Source of the DNA: Tritrichomonas musculus
Taxonomy: Eukaryota; Parabasalia; Tritrichomonadida; Tritrichomonadidae
Length of the DNA stretch: 64,000 bases
Assembly (NCBI GenBank): GCA_039105265.1
Contig: JAPFFF010000028.1
Location: forward strand, 1,860,001 to 1,924,000
Direction: 5' to 3'
This document shows positions 23,185 to 34,695 of the stretch, piece by piece; positions within the stretch are counted from its first letter, which is position 1, and each line of letters begins with the position of its first letter. The notes beneath the pieces were generated by a model. It had not been told where the DNA came from, did no database searches, and was given only the letters and a program-made list of their open reading frames with translations. The translations under genes were made by a program, and so were the position numbers.

Positions 23185-24633
23185 TGATTGTAATAATTTG
23201 ATTACTTAAAACAAAAAACCTGTCGTTAGTTAGAAATTAAAAAACCATTTCTTTATATTTTATCCATTGAAATAATTCAATGAGCATATTCAAAATCGAA
23301 AATTGATGATTTGTATGAAATAAGCATAAAATAAATAAAGTATTTGTGTTATCATAATATCAGATAACACTACAATTTATTATATACTAATATATACTAA
23401 ATGAAATAGTGAGGGGAGAGAGAGGGAAAAAAAAAAAAAAATATTAAATTTCTTAATAAGATTCCATGAAAACAAATGAAAGAATAAGAATGAACAACTA
23501 TAATAGCCATTAAATTACTTTATATCGTTTATTGCTAGTTTATATAACTGGATGAAGAGAAGATATAATATTTTCATCAAATTGTTCAATTTTCACCACA
23601 TAAAGGAAAATATCAGGAACTCCAAAATAATGAACAATATACTAAATAATTATATCATATTATTAATATTAAAAATCTTTTCTATTGTAAAATAAATCGA
23701 TAAAAGATAAAAGAGCCGTTTATAAAAATAAATATTTCAATGCATTCAATATATAATTATTTTTATTCAAAATTATACTTTATTCACAAAATATAAAATA
23801 TGAATTCTATGAAATATAACATTTATATCATATAAAATAACCACCAAATATATGTTTAATAATATTATATAAGCAGATTAAAGTTTATATATCCGTATAG
23901 TGCATGAACATATTAAAATAAATAAATATGAAATATAATAATAATTAATTCAATAATTTTTCTATTGCCATTCAATATTTTATTATCAATTTTAATTATT
24001 TTGTTTTTTTTCTGAGAAAATAATATCTCACATTTAATATAAAATTATCTCATAAAAAACATTATTAAATTAAAAATGGTGATGACTAATTTGTTAATTA
24101 ACGTTAAATAATTTCAAATAAGTAATTTTCTTTTATTTTTAGAAAATCAATCAATATTTGAAGTATCAATATTATCGCGAAAATGACACGCAAATATTAA
24201 TATACAAACTACATTAAATGATAATTTGCCTTTTTCACAATATTAGATCAAATATATGAAATATATAAGATAATTTGCATTTCTCAATTTTATACCATTT
24301 TTTATTTCATATGGACTTATACATTTTATATTATAATTTTTATAAAAACATTTTAATTCTATTTATGATTTATTTAAGTTTTTTTTTTCTCCAAATTTGT
24401 CACTTTTTGTGCAAAAAGCACTTTTTGGGAAACTTTTTCAGTATTTTTCACTTTTTGGGCACTTTTTGTGCATTTCAAAATTTACCTTTTTTTTTTTTTT
24501 TTTTTTTTTTTTTCCAAAAAGAATATTATTAAAAGGTTATATGATTTTCATTTATTAAATGATTTTCTATGATAATACATTAAACAAAGATTAATATTAA
24601 GTAAATCAAATGCAGAACAGGAGCATCTGCCAG

Positions 24634-25112
24634 TAGACTTGTTATTTTGAGAATCGATATCAAAAACGTCACTTTTTTGCCTCTGATACTCGACTATCAG
24701 TTTACAAATCTGATATCGAGATTATCGATTATCAAGATATCAGATATGAAATGTGATATAAAAATAATTCTAAACTTGATATCAATTACCGAGATCTTGA
24801 GATCTCAAACAGATTTATCTTTTTTTATATTTGGTATTTGAGATTTTATTATATTTAAAAATAAATAATAGAATGTATTGATGTTTATTTTAAGATTAAA
24901 ATCAAAAAAATACATTCTTTTTTATGAAATATTTGAGAATGAATTACGATCATATTTTTATCAAAAAGTTTAATTGAAAATTCTGATATCAAAAGCTGAG
25001 AAACAAAATTCTCGATCTCTGAAATCGATCTCGAGAATCTGTGTATATTTATGTATCGATATCAAAAAGTTAATCAATTATCTATCTCGATAATCGGAGA
25101 ATAACAAGTCTA
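24634..25112. mobile_element. 479-bp MITE, 8-bp target duplication
   Basis: The ends are TAGACTTGTTATT and its complement, with imperfect similarity further in (GAGAATCGAT-like). They are flanked by TCTGCCAG at 24626-24633 and 25113-25120. Several GATATCAAAAA motifs occur inside. The 8-bp duplication and TAG-type end fit hAT-like elements. No coding capacity. Confidence 0.88.
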
Positions 25113-25120
25113 TCTGCCAG

Positions 25121-25559
25121 TAACTGAAAACAATTCTTACATTTTCCTATTCCGAAAAAAATATATATTCAAAAGGAAATTGAATTATTATTATCAATAA
25201 ATATATTGCAAATAATGTTGAACAAAATGTTATAATTTGTTTTGGAGTCACCTTAATATACATAACAAAAATTGATTTTTAAAATTTTTATTACCACTTC
25301 TAATTAATACTTTGCGATAATATTTAATATAATTTATTCTATCTTTTAAATATCTAAATTTTTATTGAACAAATTGAAATAAAAGATATTTGAATAAATT
25401 GAATTGAATGATTGTATTGAACGAATTGAATTGAATGATATTAATTTCACAAAACAATAATAGTGATATTTATTCTGTGAGATTTCACTTATTTGATTTG
25501 GTATGTATTTAACTTTTATATTCAAATCGAAACAACCTAAAGTATCAAATCATTAAATG
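25121..25559. other. AT-rich spacer
   Basis: No gene or defined element. Short GAATTGAATGA-type repetition occurs at about 25395-25440. Confidence 0.5.
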
Positions 25560-26220
25560 CTTTACACCACGCTATTATGAGTTTCTTATTGAGATATACA
25601 GATAATTTAATCAAACAAGATTAATAGCAGCAACAGCTTCTGATATCAATATTTTTTCAGCGTTAGAAGAATATGAAAAGAAAAGTCCTTTTTCAGTAAT
25701 CAAATACTGCAAAACAATATATTTATATAAAATGTTATTTGATATGTATATACAAAAAATCATAATAACAAAACAAAAAAAGAATTCGAAGAGATAAAAA
25801 GATTTGCTAATATATTGACTCAGATGGAAGATAATGCAGATTGCGAAAAGTTAAAAGAATGAATAGATAATGACTTACATAAAGCTTTGTACAATTCAGA
25901 GGAAAAAGAAGGTGAAATCTCATATGAAGGTAAATTTATTAATCTAGAAGATATAGATATAATAATAACTACCTCATGTATTCAATCATACTAATCATTA
26001 AGTAAAAAGCTGATATCAGTATTCATTCAGACTCCGTTTGATTCGGTTTCATCAGTCGTATATTTTTTAGGAAGAAATTGATATTTCATCTTGACAACCT
26101 ATATATACAGGAAACTATTAACGGTACCGAAGGACAAGTGTACATCTAAGAATACCAAGAATAGAAAAAAGACAAAATCAAATTAATTAAGAGCAAATGC
26201 ATGGCTTTCAATGGATAAAG
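25560..26220 (+). pseudogene. possible decayed coding relic
   Basis: Base composition is less AT-rich than the flanks. Stretches read like protein, for example KEFEEIKRFANILTQMEDNA followed by DCEKLKE, a stop, then IDNDLHKALYNSEEKEGEIS. Several frames must be combined and no family was recognised. This could be a dead gene or chance. Confidence 0.3.
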
Positions 26221-26872
26221 TTTCTTAGATTAGGTATTTAATTTATATATGAGATGCTATAATTAATGAAATAAATGAATAAGAAACAAAGAAAGACGTA
26301 ATAAATATAAAAGAAAAAGATTTTAATGGAGAGAAATAATTATATCTGCTCTTTAACTTTAAAATTGTGGAGGGAATCTTTGAAGAATATAAGATGAGAA
26401 GCAAATGCATAAGAGTGAATGGCAAGAAACAAAGATTATATAGTTTAGTAAAAGTAGAGAAAATCATTTCATTATCTCTTTATTTAGGTTTATTTCGACT
26501 TGATATGATTATAAAGGTCAAATAGGCCCAAAATTGAATTTGGTGGGTAGGAAAGAGTCGATTTTGGTACATAAGTCTGATTTAATTGTTAACCATTTAA
26601 AATTAATTTTTCTCATGACCCATTTGAAATAATTTAATTTTTTTTATTATTTATTATATTAAACATCATGAAATATTCTATTTTATAGGTTATTTGAAAT
26701 AAAATTTGGTTATTTATGCTTTTTTCATTTTTTTTTTTTTTTTTTTTTAAATAAAAAGAATTTGTTTGATGTCTAAAAAGTATTATTAACTTAATAATAA
26801 TAGTTATTGCAATGTATTACTCATTTTCATGGTTCAAAGTTTTATTTATCTACTATACATATCGATTTTTAA
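26221..26872. other. AT-rich spacer
   Basis: No supported feature. A T18 run lies at about 26731-26748. Confidence 0.5.
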
Positions 26873-26880
26873 AATAAAAT

Positions 26881-29800
26881 AGAGGTGCGGACACCTACTT
26901 TACATTTTTAACGTTTATAAAAATATGTATATCTTTTTATGTATTAATAATAACTAAATAAAATTTTGATATTATATTATAGTGCACTTATTTTATATAT
27001 TTATTATTTAAATGTTTTAAAATATCAATTATATAAGTTATAATAACACAAACAAGTATCCTATGAAAATAACCTAATCCAGCCACCTGATGGATGGATT
27101 GAAATTATAATGATTTATTATTATATATATTGGAAATTAATGATTAATTATGCATTTTGTTATTTTATAAATATTTCATATTTTGTTAAAAAGTTCATTT
27201 TAATGAATTTTTACATATTTTTTTGAAATATCTAAATAAATAAAGAATTTATTTAGATTATAATTATATTTAAATATTGTACATTTAATTTAATAAAGAT
27301 TTGCTAAATTTAGTTTAATTTGATTCAGGGGGCTGAGCTGCAAAAATCAATTTTAAAATCATAAACATTAATAACGATTTTTTTTCAATAAGAAATTTTT
27401 TATAAAATATTAAGCAAATATCTTTTTATATTTATATGTATATCATAGATTATATAACTTTTAATAATATTATATATATTATAAAAAGATATAAAATAAA
27501 TATAAACAATTAATAAACTTTATATAACTGTATATTCTAAATATTGAACAATTATAATTTCAAAGCGTTTCGCATAAAATTTTAATTTGAGAGAAATGAA
27601 ATAAATAATTTTCTTTATATATTTTGAAGTTTAATCAAAATTTAAATCAAATGTAGAAAGTTTTTTTTCATTAATTTTTTATTCATAAATTTTGAATAAA
27701 AAAATCTTCGAGAATAAAATTGAGAATATAATAAATAATAATTGAGAGTCGTTACATTTGAATTCATATCTTAATATGTAATTTATTATTTTATTATATT
27801 ATAATAATTATATGATATATATAAAATACATAACAATTATATATTAATAATATAATTTTAAAATACTTTTTTTTATTAAATTTGGCCCATTTTCATTTTC
27901 TCAAAGGTGCGAGAACTAAATATACAAAAAATAACCGTTTTTTAATTTTTCAAATATCTCATAATATTTTAAATATTTTATACTATTTAAAATAAATATA
28001 ATATATCTTTATTTTATAATAATTAAAAAATAATATTTTATTTCTTGAACCTCATTATAGATACTGAAAAATGCATATCTATTTTGGGGAACAAAAAACT
28101 AAATAATTCAATAAATAATTGTTATTTTTGTTTGATAGATGCTTATTAATGTTTTTAATTATATCAAAAATCTTTATAAATGATAAAATTAAGATTTTAT
28201 ATTAATTTAGCTGAGATATATTTAAAACACAATCAAAAAACTAATATTTTAAAAATATCTCAATTTTTTTTTGTTTCTATGGGGATAACTACTTATAATT
28301 TTACTGCATTTTTTATTTGTATTATTATATTTTTAAATGAAATGAAATGGCTCGGGAGACGCCATTTTAGTTTTTTTAAATCAAATTCAGAGAAGTAGGA
28401 TTTATTTCTCTCAATTGCATTCAATTTTCAAAATTTAATAAAAAAGTATAGATATTTGATATTTCAAGTTGAAAAGAACATATAGTAATTTTACATATTA
28501 TTTGATACATGATATATTATGCAAAAAAATCATTTTCGTTGAGTTTTAGATGAGTCAGTCGAAATATTAAAATCAATATATCTTTATTAAATTTTATATA
28601 AATTGGGAATGTAATGCATTATTTCGGTTTATATCAACAATATATTTCTTATTAAGCTTGAAATTCCTCATTTAAATCTAAATTTGGCAAATAAAAAGCT
28701 TTTTTATTTTTGAAGTTCCCATGTAAAAAATGGCCCTATCATTCTCAATAAAACTTATCTATTATATTAAATGTAATATTTAATGCTTATAAACATTTTT
28801 ATATACGAAACGTTAGAGCCGTTTTTAAGATACAAATGCTATTTATATATGGCCAAAATTGTTTTTAATATTTGACTATCCATTCAATTAATTGATAAAG
28901 CTTTATTAAATATATGTTTTTATTGATTTTATTAAATTCTGAGAATTAGGATTTATTCCTCTCAATTTAAAAAATGGACAAAAAAGTAAAGAAAAAGAGC
29001 ATTTCTATTTAAGAAAACTTAATAAAATTTACAAAAACTAAATATTACATTGAAATATTTATGAATATATATTTATTATTGTATGAAAAGGAAATTGATG
29101 AAAAAATTATTATTAGCATATTTTGATTATTTTTTAACAAAGCATGAATTTGGTTATATTATTTCAAATAGATCGCAAATATAAATAGAATTTTCAATCA
29201 AAATCTGGATTTTATTTAAAATTCGTCGAATAAAATGGATTTAACATTTAACAATGAATAATTAAAAAATGGCCCTATGAATTTTGGTGAAACAGTTTTA
29301 TTTAAATAAATATACAATTTAATCACTATTCTACAATTTTTTTTTATTATCCTTAGAGCCATTTTTGAGATATGATTATGAAAAAAATATTTGGCCAGAT
29401 TTCTCAGAAATTTTCTCTCAGAAATTTTAATAAATAATGATGAAAAAGCTTTCAACTGAAGATTCATTATTATTTTTTATACAAAACTATTCAACAATTA
29501 ATCACAATTTGGAAAAAGAAGGCTTCGATGATGATGAATTTGAAGAAAAATTAAATTTTCACTATAAAATTGGGCTTAGATTATTAAAAAGATGGACTTC
29601 CGTAATAAAGTAAAATTAAAAGCTCCTAATTAATAAAAAATTAATTTTTAATAACTAAAAATAGCATAAATAATATTATATTTATATTATAAAAAATTGA
29701 ATGGTTTATATACTAATTTATTCAAATCTATATAATAATTAAATAATAAATATTTTGGCAACTACGGAGAGAAAGATCACAAAATTAAAATATGATATTT

Positions 29801-30236
29801 ATCATTTTATAATGTATATTGTATTTCAAAATTTTGTTGTAATTTTAAAAAAGAGAGTTCTCGCACCTCTATTTTCTCATTTTTTTTTTGGGCCAATTTA
29901 AGTGGAAACTATATCATACATTAATAATTAAATAATAACAAACGAGACACATTTTTTTAAATAGTATAAAAATGATTTTTATCATGTTTTTATTACTTTT
30001 TTTCTTCTAAATAATAGATTTTTCTATTAATTATATAATTTCTATAGTTTACATATTTTTATATTTTTTTCAGTGGTTTATATTTTTATACCTCAGAAAA
30101 AAAATCATATATCGCCACAAGTCGGCCCCGTGGACGAAAATAAAAAATAATTATATCATTATAATGCTCATAAAAAATAATTAATATAGGCAAATTTTGG
30201 TGCGAATCTAAATCACTTCACCCAGTCCGCACCTCT
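26881..30236. mobile_element. non-autonomous DNA element A, 8-bp target duplication, host of a nested copy
   Basis: The ends are AGAGGTGCGGAC and its complement, flanked by AATAAAAT at 26873-26880 and 30237-30244. Without the nested element it would be about 1.38 kb. No transposase frame was seen. The AGAGGTGCG end is shared with the elements at 27903 and 31476, so they form one superfamily. Confidence 0.88.
27903..29870. mobile_element. nested element B, 1968 bp, 8-bp target duplication
   Basis: The left end AAAGGTGCGAGAACT pairs with right end AGTTCTCGCACCTCT (one mismatch). The flanks are ATTTTCTC at 27895-27902 and 29871-29878. It lies wholly inside element A, so it inserted later. Inside are two degenerate repeats about 540 bp apart, each with a CTCTCAATT motif and a TGGCCCTAT motif. 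No coding frame is supported. Confidence 0.9.
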
Positions 30237-30244
30237 AATAAAAT

Positions 30245-30566
30245 TAATTGTCATGTTTCAAAAGATATAAGAATGAAATTAAATTAATTAATTTAATTAA
30301 TTTAATGTTTTCACCAATCATCCATAATATATAATAGAATAAATGTCATTATTATTGTTCAATGACTAAGATATTATCATAATTCAAAATCAAATAAACT
30401 ATTGAAAATTTTAAAGTAAGTTATAGAATTCATTTAAAAATTTTAAATGCTCATATATCAATTCTTGATTTTATCATAATAACAAAAACGATCATTATAA
30501 TGCAAATGTATGTTTTTACGAATATAAAATTAAAAATTGATAAAAATTACTGATGAAATATCGAGA
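30245..30566. other. AT-rich spacer
   Basis: 3' side of the BTB relic. Nothing else was recognised. Confidence 0.5.
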
Positions 30567-30800
30567 TTACATTTGAATTACGTTTATAATAAGTTTAAAT
30601 TTATTAAAAATCTTGATTCCTGCATTTATACAATATTGACTTAGCGTTGGATCAGTAAGATGCATTTTTGATAATAAATCTGCTGAGAATTTGTTTGTCA
30701 GAAACTCTTCATTGTTGACAATGAATGTGAAATCTTCTCCATAATCAGTAAGAGGAACATGCAATATAGAATCTGTTCGTAGTTTTTTGTTAGTTTTCAT
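30567..30800 (-). pseudogene. N-terminal fragment of a BTB-like protein gene
   Basis: A 77-codon frame starts MKTNKKLRTDSILHVPLTDY and continues GEDFTFIVNNEEFLTNKFSADLLSK and HLTDPTLSQY. It resembles the beginning of a BTB/POZ-like domain (FTFIVNNEEF, then a region leading to DPT). It then loses similarity and stops. Members should continue with the rest of the BTB fold and often LRR or F5/8C regions. None follow, so this is a truncated relic in the gene desert. Confidence 0.55.
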
Positions 30801-31467
30801 AATTGTAACTTTATGTTTTTAAGAAAATGTGGTTATATTAATATATATAACGAATTTCTTATATCTTATCTTTTGATCATTGATTAATGTTAATAATGAG
30901 GAAATTAAATTCATATTACAAAACTTAATTAAAGTTTGCTATTAGTTGATAAGAAAAAATTTTAGATATTTTATCATATTTTGAACCTTTCAAATAATTG
31001 AAAGCAAACAAGCGAAATGAAATTAAATATAGTTTATTTATATATATATATAGAAATTCATATATAATATTATCTGTAAAAAATCTAACTTTCTTTTTCA
31101 TATCTGAATCAGAGTCTTCCTTTTCTTCATCATTCTGATAACAGATGAAATTCATTCACCTAATTTAATCATGAATTTATTTATCTGTCATTGAAATATG
31201 CCATCTTTTTGAATTAGTGAGATTTCAATATCTAAAAATAAAAAAAAAGGTTATAAATAATACTTTAAACAATTCAAAATAATATGAAACAAGAATAATA
31301 ATGCTGGTTTACTCATGCGAAAAGTTAAATGAAAGTAGTTTTGTATTATATTATTATTCATAAAAATATAATTAATAATAATATATGTATCTATGGAAGG
31401 AGGATATAAATCAAACACTTCTGGCTGTTGAAATAATTTTAAAAAGAAATCAATAAAAAAATGATTT
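30801..31467. other. AT-rich spacer
   Basis: A 76-codon minus-strand frame at 30925-31155 has no recognisable domain. It could be another piece of the BTB-like relic's neighbourhood. Confidence 0.4.
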
Positions 31468-31475
31468 TAATATTT

Positions 31476-34308
31476 AGAAGTGCGAGAACTAAAAATAACG
31501 TATTTTTTAATTTAAAAAAGTGGATTTTTTCACTAAATTGTTAATCAAATCAATGCTATTTTTAATATAATATAATGCATACCTAATGCTATACATCATA
31601 TTTAATTATTAGGTCGTTTTAATGTTTGCAGAAGTAAGTGGGAAAAAATGGTATTTTGGAAATTTCTAATTAGTTCTGATATATTGTTGATTTTAATATT
31701 ATTTATTTATATATAAATTAAATTATATATATAGTTTTAATATAATATACAAAATAGTTTTTTAATTTATAGAGATATTAGTATTTAAAAAAATAATAAA
31801 TATAATATAAAAATATAGGGAGCTCTGGTGAATTTCATAGGGATAACTATTTGTATTTTTATTATAATCAACATGTATATATACATATTTTCTTATTAAT
31901 CTGAATCGCTCGCCGGGGGTAATTTTATTTTTATTTTATAAAATTCTGAAGAAAAAATACGTTATAATTAATTCCCCTCAATTCCATATTTTCATAAAAA
32001 AATGCAAAAAAATATGGTTTCTTATTGTTAAATCGTAATGAAAATAAAGTGAATTAAAATATATACTATGATAAATATAAAAAAACTATCATTTCCCGAT
32101 TTTATGCAACTTTGCCAAATTATTAAAATCAAGATATTTCAACCATCTTTTATTAAAATGTATGCTTATCCAACTCTTATTATGCACATTTGATAACTGA
32201 TTTTAATTCCTCTATATATCTTTTGTTTTGTTTGATATTAAACAAAAAAAATGAAATTCAAAAATCTAAGCATTCCTAGAAATATTGGCCCTATAAATTT
32301 AATTGAAATCAATATTATAATATTAATACATATTATAATTCATATGTATATTTTTTATTTTAAATTTAACCTATTTAATTTTAAGATATTTATAAAAAAA
32401 TATAACGACTATTGCGAATTTAAATTTTAAATGATTAATCAAATTTTTCATTCTGTTCTCACAAATTAATTTTTTATGCAAAAAATCATTTTTTTTATAT
32501 TTTTATGCTTGAATCAATAACTATGAGCGATTTACATATAAATAAATTAAAAATTAGCTCTTTTTTTAGTAAGTTAAAAATTTTGAAGAAAAAAAACACG
32601 TTGTAATTATCTCCCCTCAATTTATAATTTTAAACAAAAAATATAAAAAAATGTGGTTCAAAGTTAAAAAAATTTAATAAAAATTATATGAGATAATACA
32701 TATATAGCGGTAATTATAAAAATATGATTAATGACTTGTTTTCAGCAACTTAGTCTAAAAATTAAAATCAAGATATCTTGAGATAGTATGAGTAAAATTT
32801 GTCCCTGATGTAGTATATTCATTAATATCTTTGGATAATTGTATTTTCATCCAAAAATTCAGATATTGTCCAGAATTTGATAAAAAAAAATCAATTTAAT
32901 TTTCTGAAAGCTCCTAGAAAAAATGGCCCTATAGTTTGGTTTACTAATGGTATTTATTAATATATAGGAAATATAATGCCGATATTAAAATTTATAGAGA
33001 TTTTAACCTATTTGTTTTCAAGATATTTATTTAAATTTTATATTTGGTCAGATATTTTCGAAAATTTTGTCTATAATTTTATAGCAAAAATGGCTCAAAT
33101 CGTATTATTCTGAATCTTATCTTTCCAAAGAAAGAATTATTATTGTACATCAGACTTTTCAATCTCTTTCAGCTGTATCACATCATTGGGATTATAACGA
33201 TTTGAGTCATCATCTCAATAATTCCAGTCAATGTTCAGCTCATCACTTTTTATCTTGATATTTTGGTTTTTTTTTTGGTTGGGATTCCCAACTTGGGAAA
33301 AATTAAATCTAAACTGAAAGTAAAAACTCAGACCACTAATTGAATATAATTTGAATACTTTATATGATCGTTATAATTTTTTTATATTCAAATTCTTGAT
33401 CGTATATACGCTTTTATATTCAAAAAATGGTATGAGTTTTTTCCCAATTGAATTTTATTAATTTTCAATGATTAATGATTTAAAATTGAATAAAAATGGG
33501 TTTTACTAAAAAAATAGTTTTGCTCTTTTTTTTCATTATGATCGCTTTCTATTTTCATGAAAATTAATATAAAAATAATTTTCTTATTGTAAAAAAACAG
33601 TTGATACGTACTGCGCTATGTCGTGCTGTTCAATGAGATATGATCAAAAAATAAAAAGAGTAAAAAACATTTTTTGGCGCATAACTGATAATTTTTAATG
33701 ACAGCTTCTTGTTGTTGAGTGTATTACGTGAAATTTGGTGTTTTTGATTGAAAATTGGTTAAAAATTTTATATCTGAATAGATCTAATAATATAACAAAT
33801 TGTAATGTTTAAAGAGTAAAAAAATTCTTTGATGCATATTTAGCGATTGCTTGAAGTTTTTGCTGAGATATTGATGAAATTCGTAAAAAAAAAAAGATTG
33901 GTAAATAAGATTTTGAGATAAAATTTTATAAAATTTTAAAAATGAGAAGAAATATTTTATGTCATAATAATTGAGGGAAAAAATAGTGGTCTGCCTTTTT
34001 ACTTTAAGTTTAATTTTTTTTTATTATTGAATTATTTTTAATAAAATAAAAATAACAATGTAATTTACATATATATAAATATTTATTTGTGTTCTAAAAG
34101 AGAGAAAATGTAATTTCTCTCCAACATTTATAAAATTTTATAATTGAATGGTTTATTTTTTATTTTATTAAAATTTTAAAACACAAATATTTTTACTCCT
34201 AGTGACTAATATAATTTAAAATCCTATCATAATAGAGAAGGATATATATATATATATATATTATTTTATAATTTAATAATAATGAAATCAACCAGCTCTC
34301 GCACCTCT
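31476..34308. mobile_element. element C, 2833 bp, 8-bp target duplication
   Basis: The left end AGAAGTGCGAGAACT and right end AGCTCTCGCACCTCT are inverted with a few mismatches. The flanks are TAATATTT at 31468-31475 and 34309-34316. Like nested element B it holds two degenerate internal repeats, here about 640 bp apart, each with a CCCTCAATT motif and a GGCCCTAT motif. It has no supported coding frame. Confidence 0.9.
33299..34020. repeat. imperfect inverted repeat inside element C
   Basis: About 40 bp at 33299-33338 (AAATTAAA, then GAAAGTAAAAA, then CAGACCACTA) recur inverted at 33983-34018. The pair may mark a further inserted element of about 0.7 kb. No target duplication was seen. Confidence 0.5.
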
Positions 34309-34438
34309 TAATATTTTGTTGGAAATTATTCCAATAAAAAAAAAAAAAAAAAAAAAGATATAACCTTTTAAACATAGCAATGTGTATAAGTTTTAAATTA
34401 TTCTTATTATCGAATTAATAAAAATATTATTATTATTA

Positions 34439-34504
34439 TTTTATCAAAAATAAAGCATATAACAGATATTATTTTATTAAAAATAAAGCATATCACAGAT
34501 ATTT
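34439..34504. repeat. 33-bp direct repeat, two copies
   Basis: Two adjacent copies of about 33 bp (TTTTATCAAAAATAAAGCAT and on) differ at three positions. They lie about 200 bp upstream of the pseudokinase start codon. Confidence 0.75.
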
Positions 34505-34687
34505 GATTTATTAATTTTAGTGACAGACAGAGAAATTCAAACAAATAATGGAGACATCATTTTTTATTGAATTTCATTTGAATGGTAATTGAAAACTCTT
34601 TGAAAATCTTTCTTTTGAAAAAGCTGATTTAATTTTCCTTTTGAGAGACAGATTTTCTCATTGAAAAATTATTCAAGTTAAAACAAG

Positions 34688-34694
34688 TCATTTT
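34688..34694 (+). promoter_or_regulatory. initiator (Inr)-like element TCATTTT
   Basis: TCATTTT ends one base before the pseudokinase ATG. It fits the trichomonad Inr consensus TCA(T/C)T(T/A)(T/C), which directs transcription start very close to the start codon. This supports 34696 as the true start. Confidence 0.6.
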
Positions 34695-34695
34695 A

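Larger units (their letters stand above)
18762..24472. mobile_element. 5.7-kb element with 1.3-1.4 kb inverted arms, class unknown
   Basis: Left arm 18762-20178 and right arm 23185-24472 are reverse complements, almost identical by eye over their whole length. Both outer ends are TGCACAAAAAGTGCCC with several further AAAAAGTG blocks inside. A 3.0-kb single-copy centre separates them. Neither arm nor centre holds a recognisable gene, and no target duplication was found. It could be a giant foldback element, the remnant of a long-TIR transposon, or a recent inverted duplication. Confidence 0.75.

Noticed and set aside
18762-24472. Reading the long-armed structure as a large capsid-type or protein-primed element
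   Set aside because: No polymerase, integrase, capsid or packaging gene is present and no target duplication was found; only the inverted arms are shown by the sequence.
18541-24532. Hydrophobic frames of 81-98 codons repeated on opposite strands (18714-18959 and 24275-24532)
   Set aside because: They are translations of the two inverted arms plus poly-T; composition is that of AT-rich noncoding DNA and no domain is visible.
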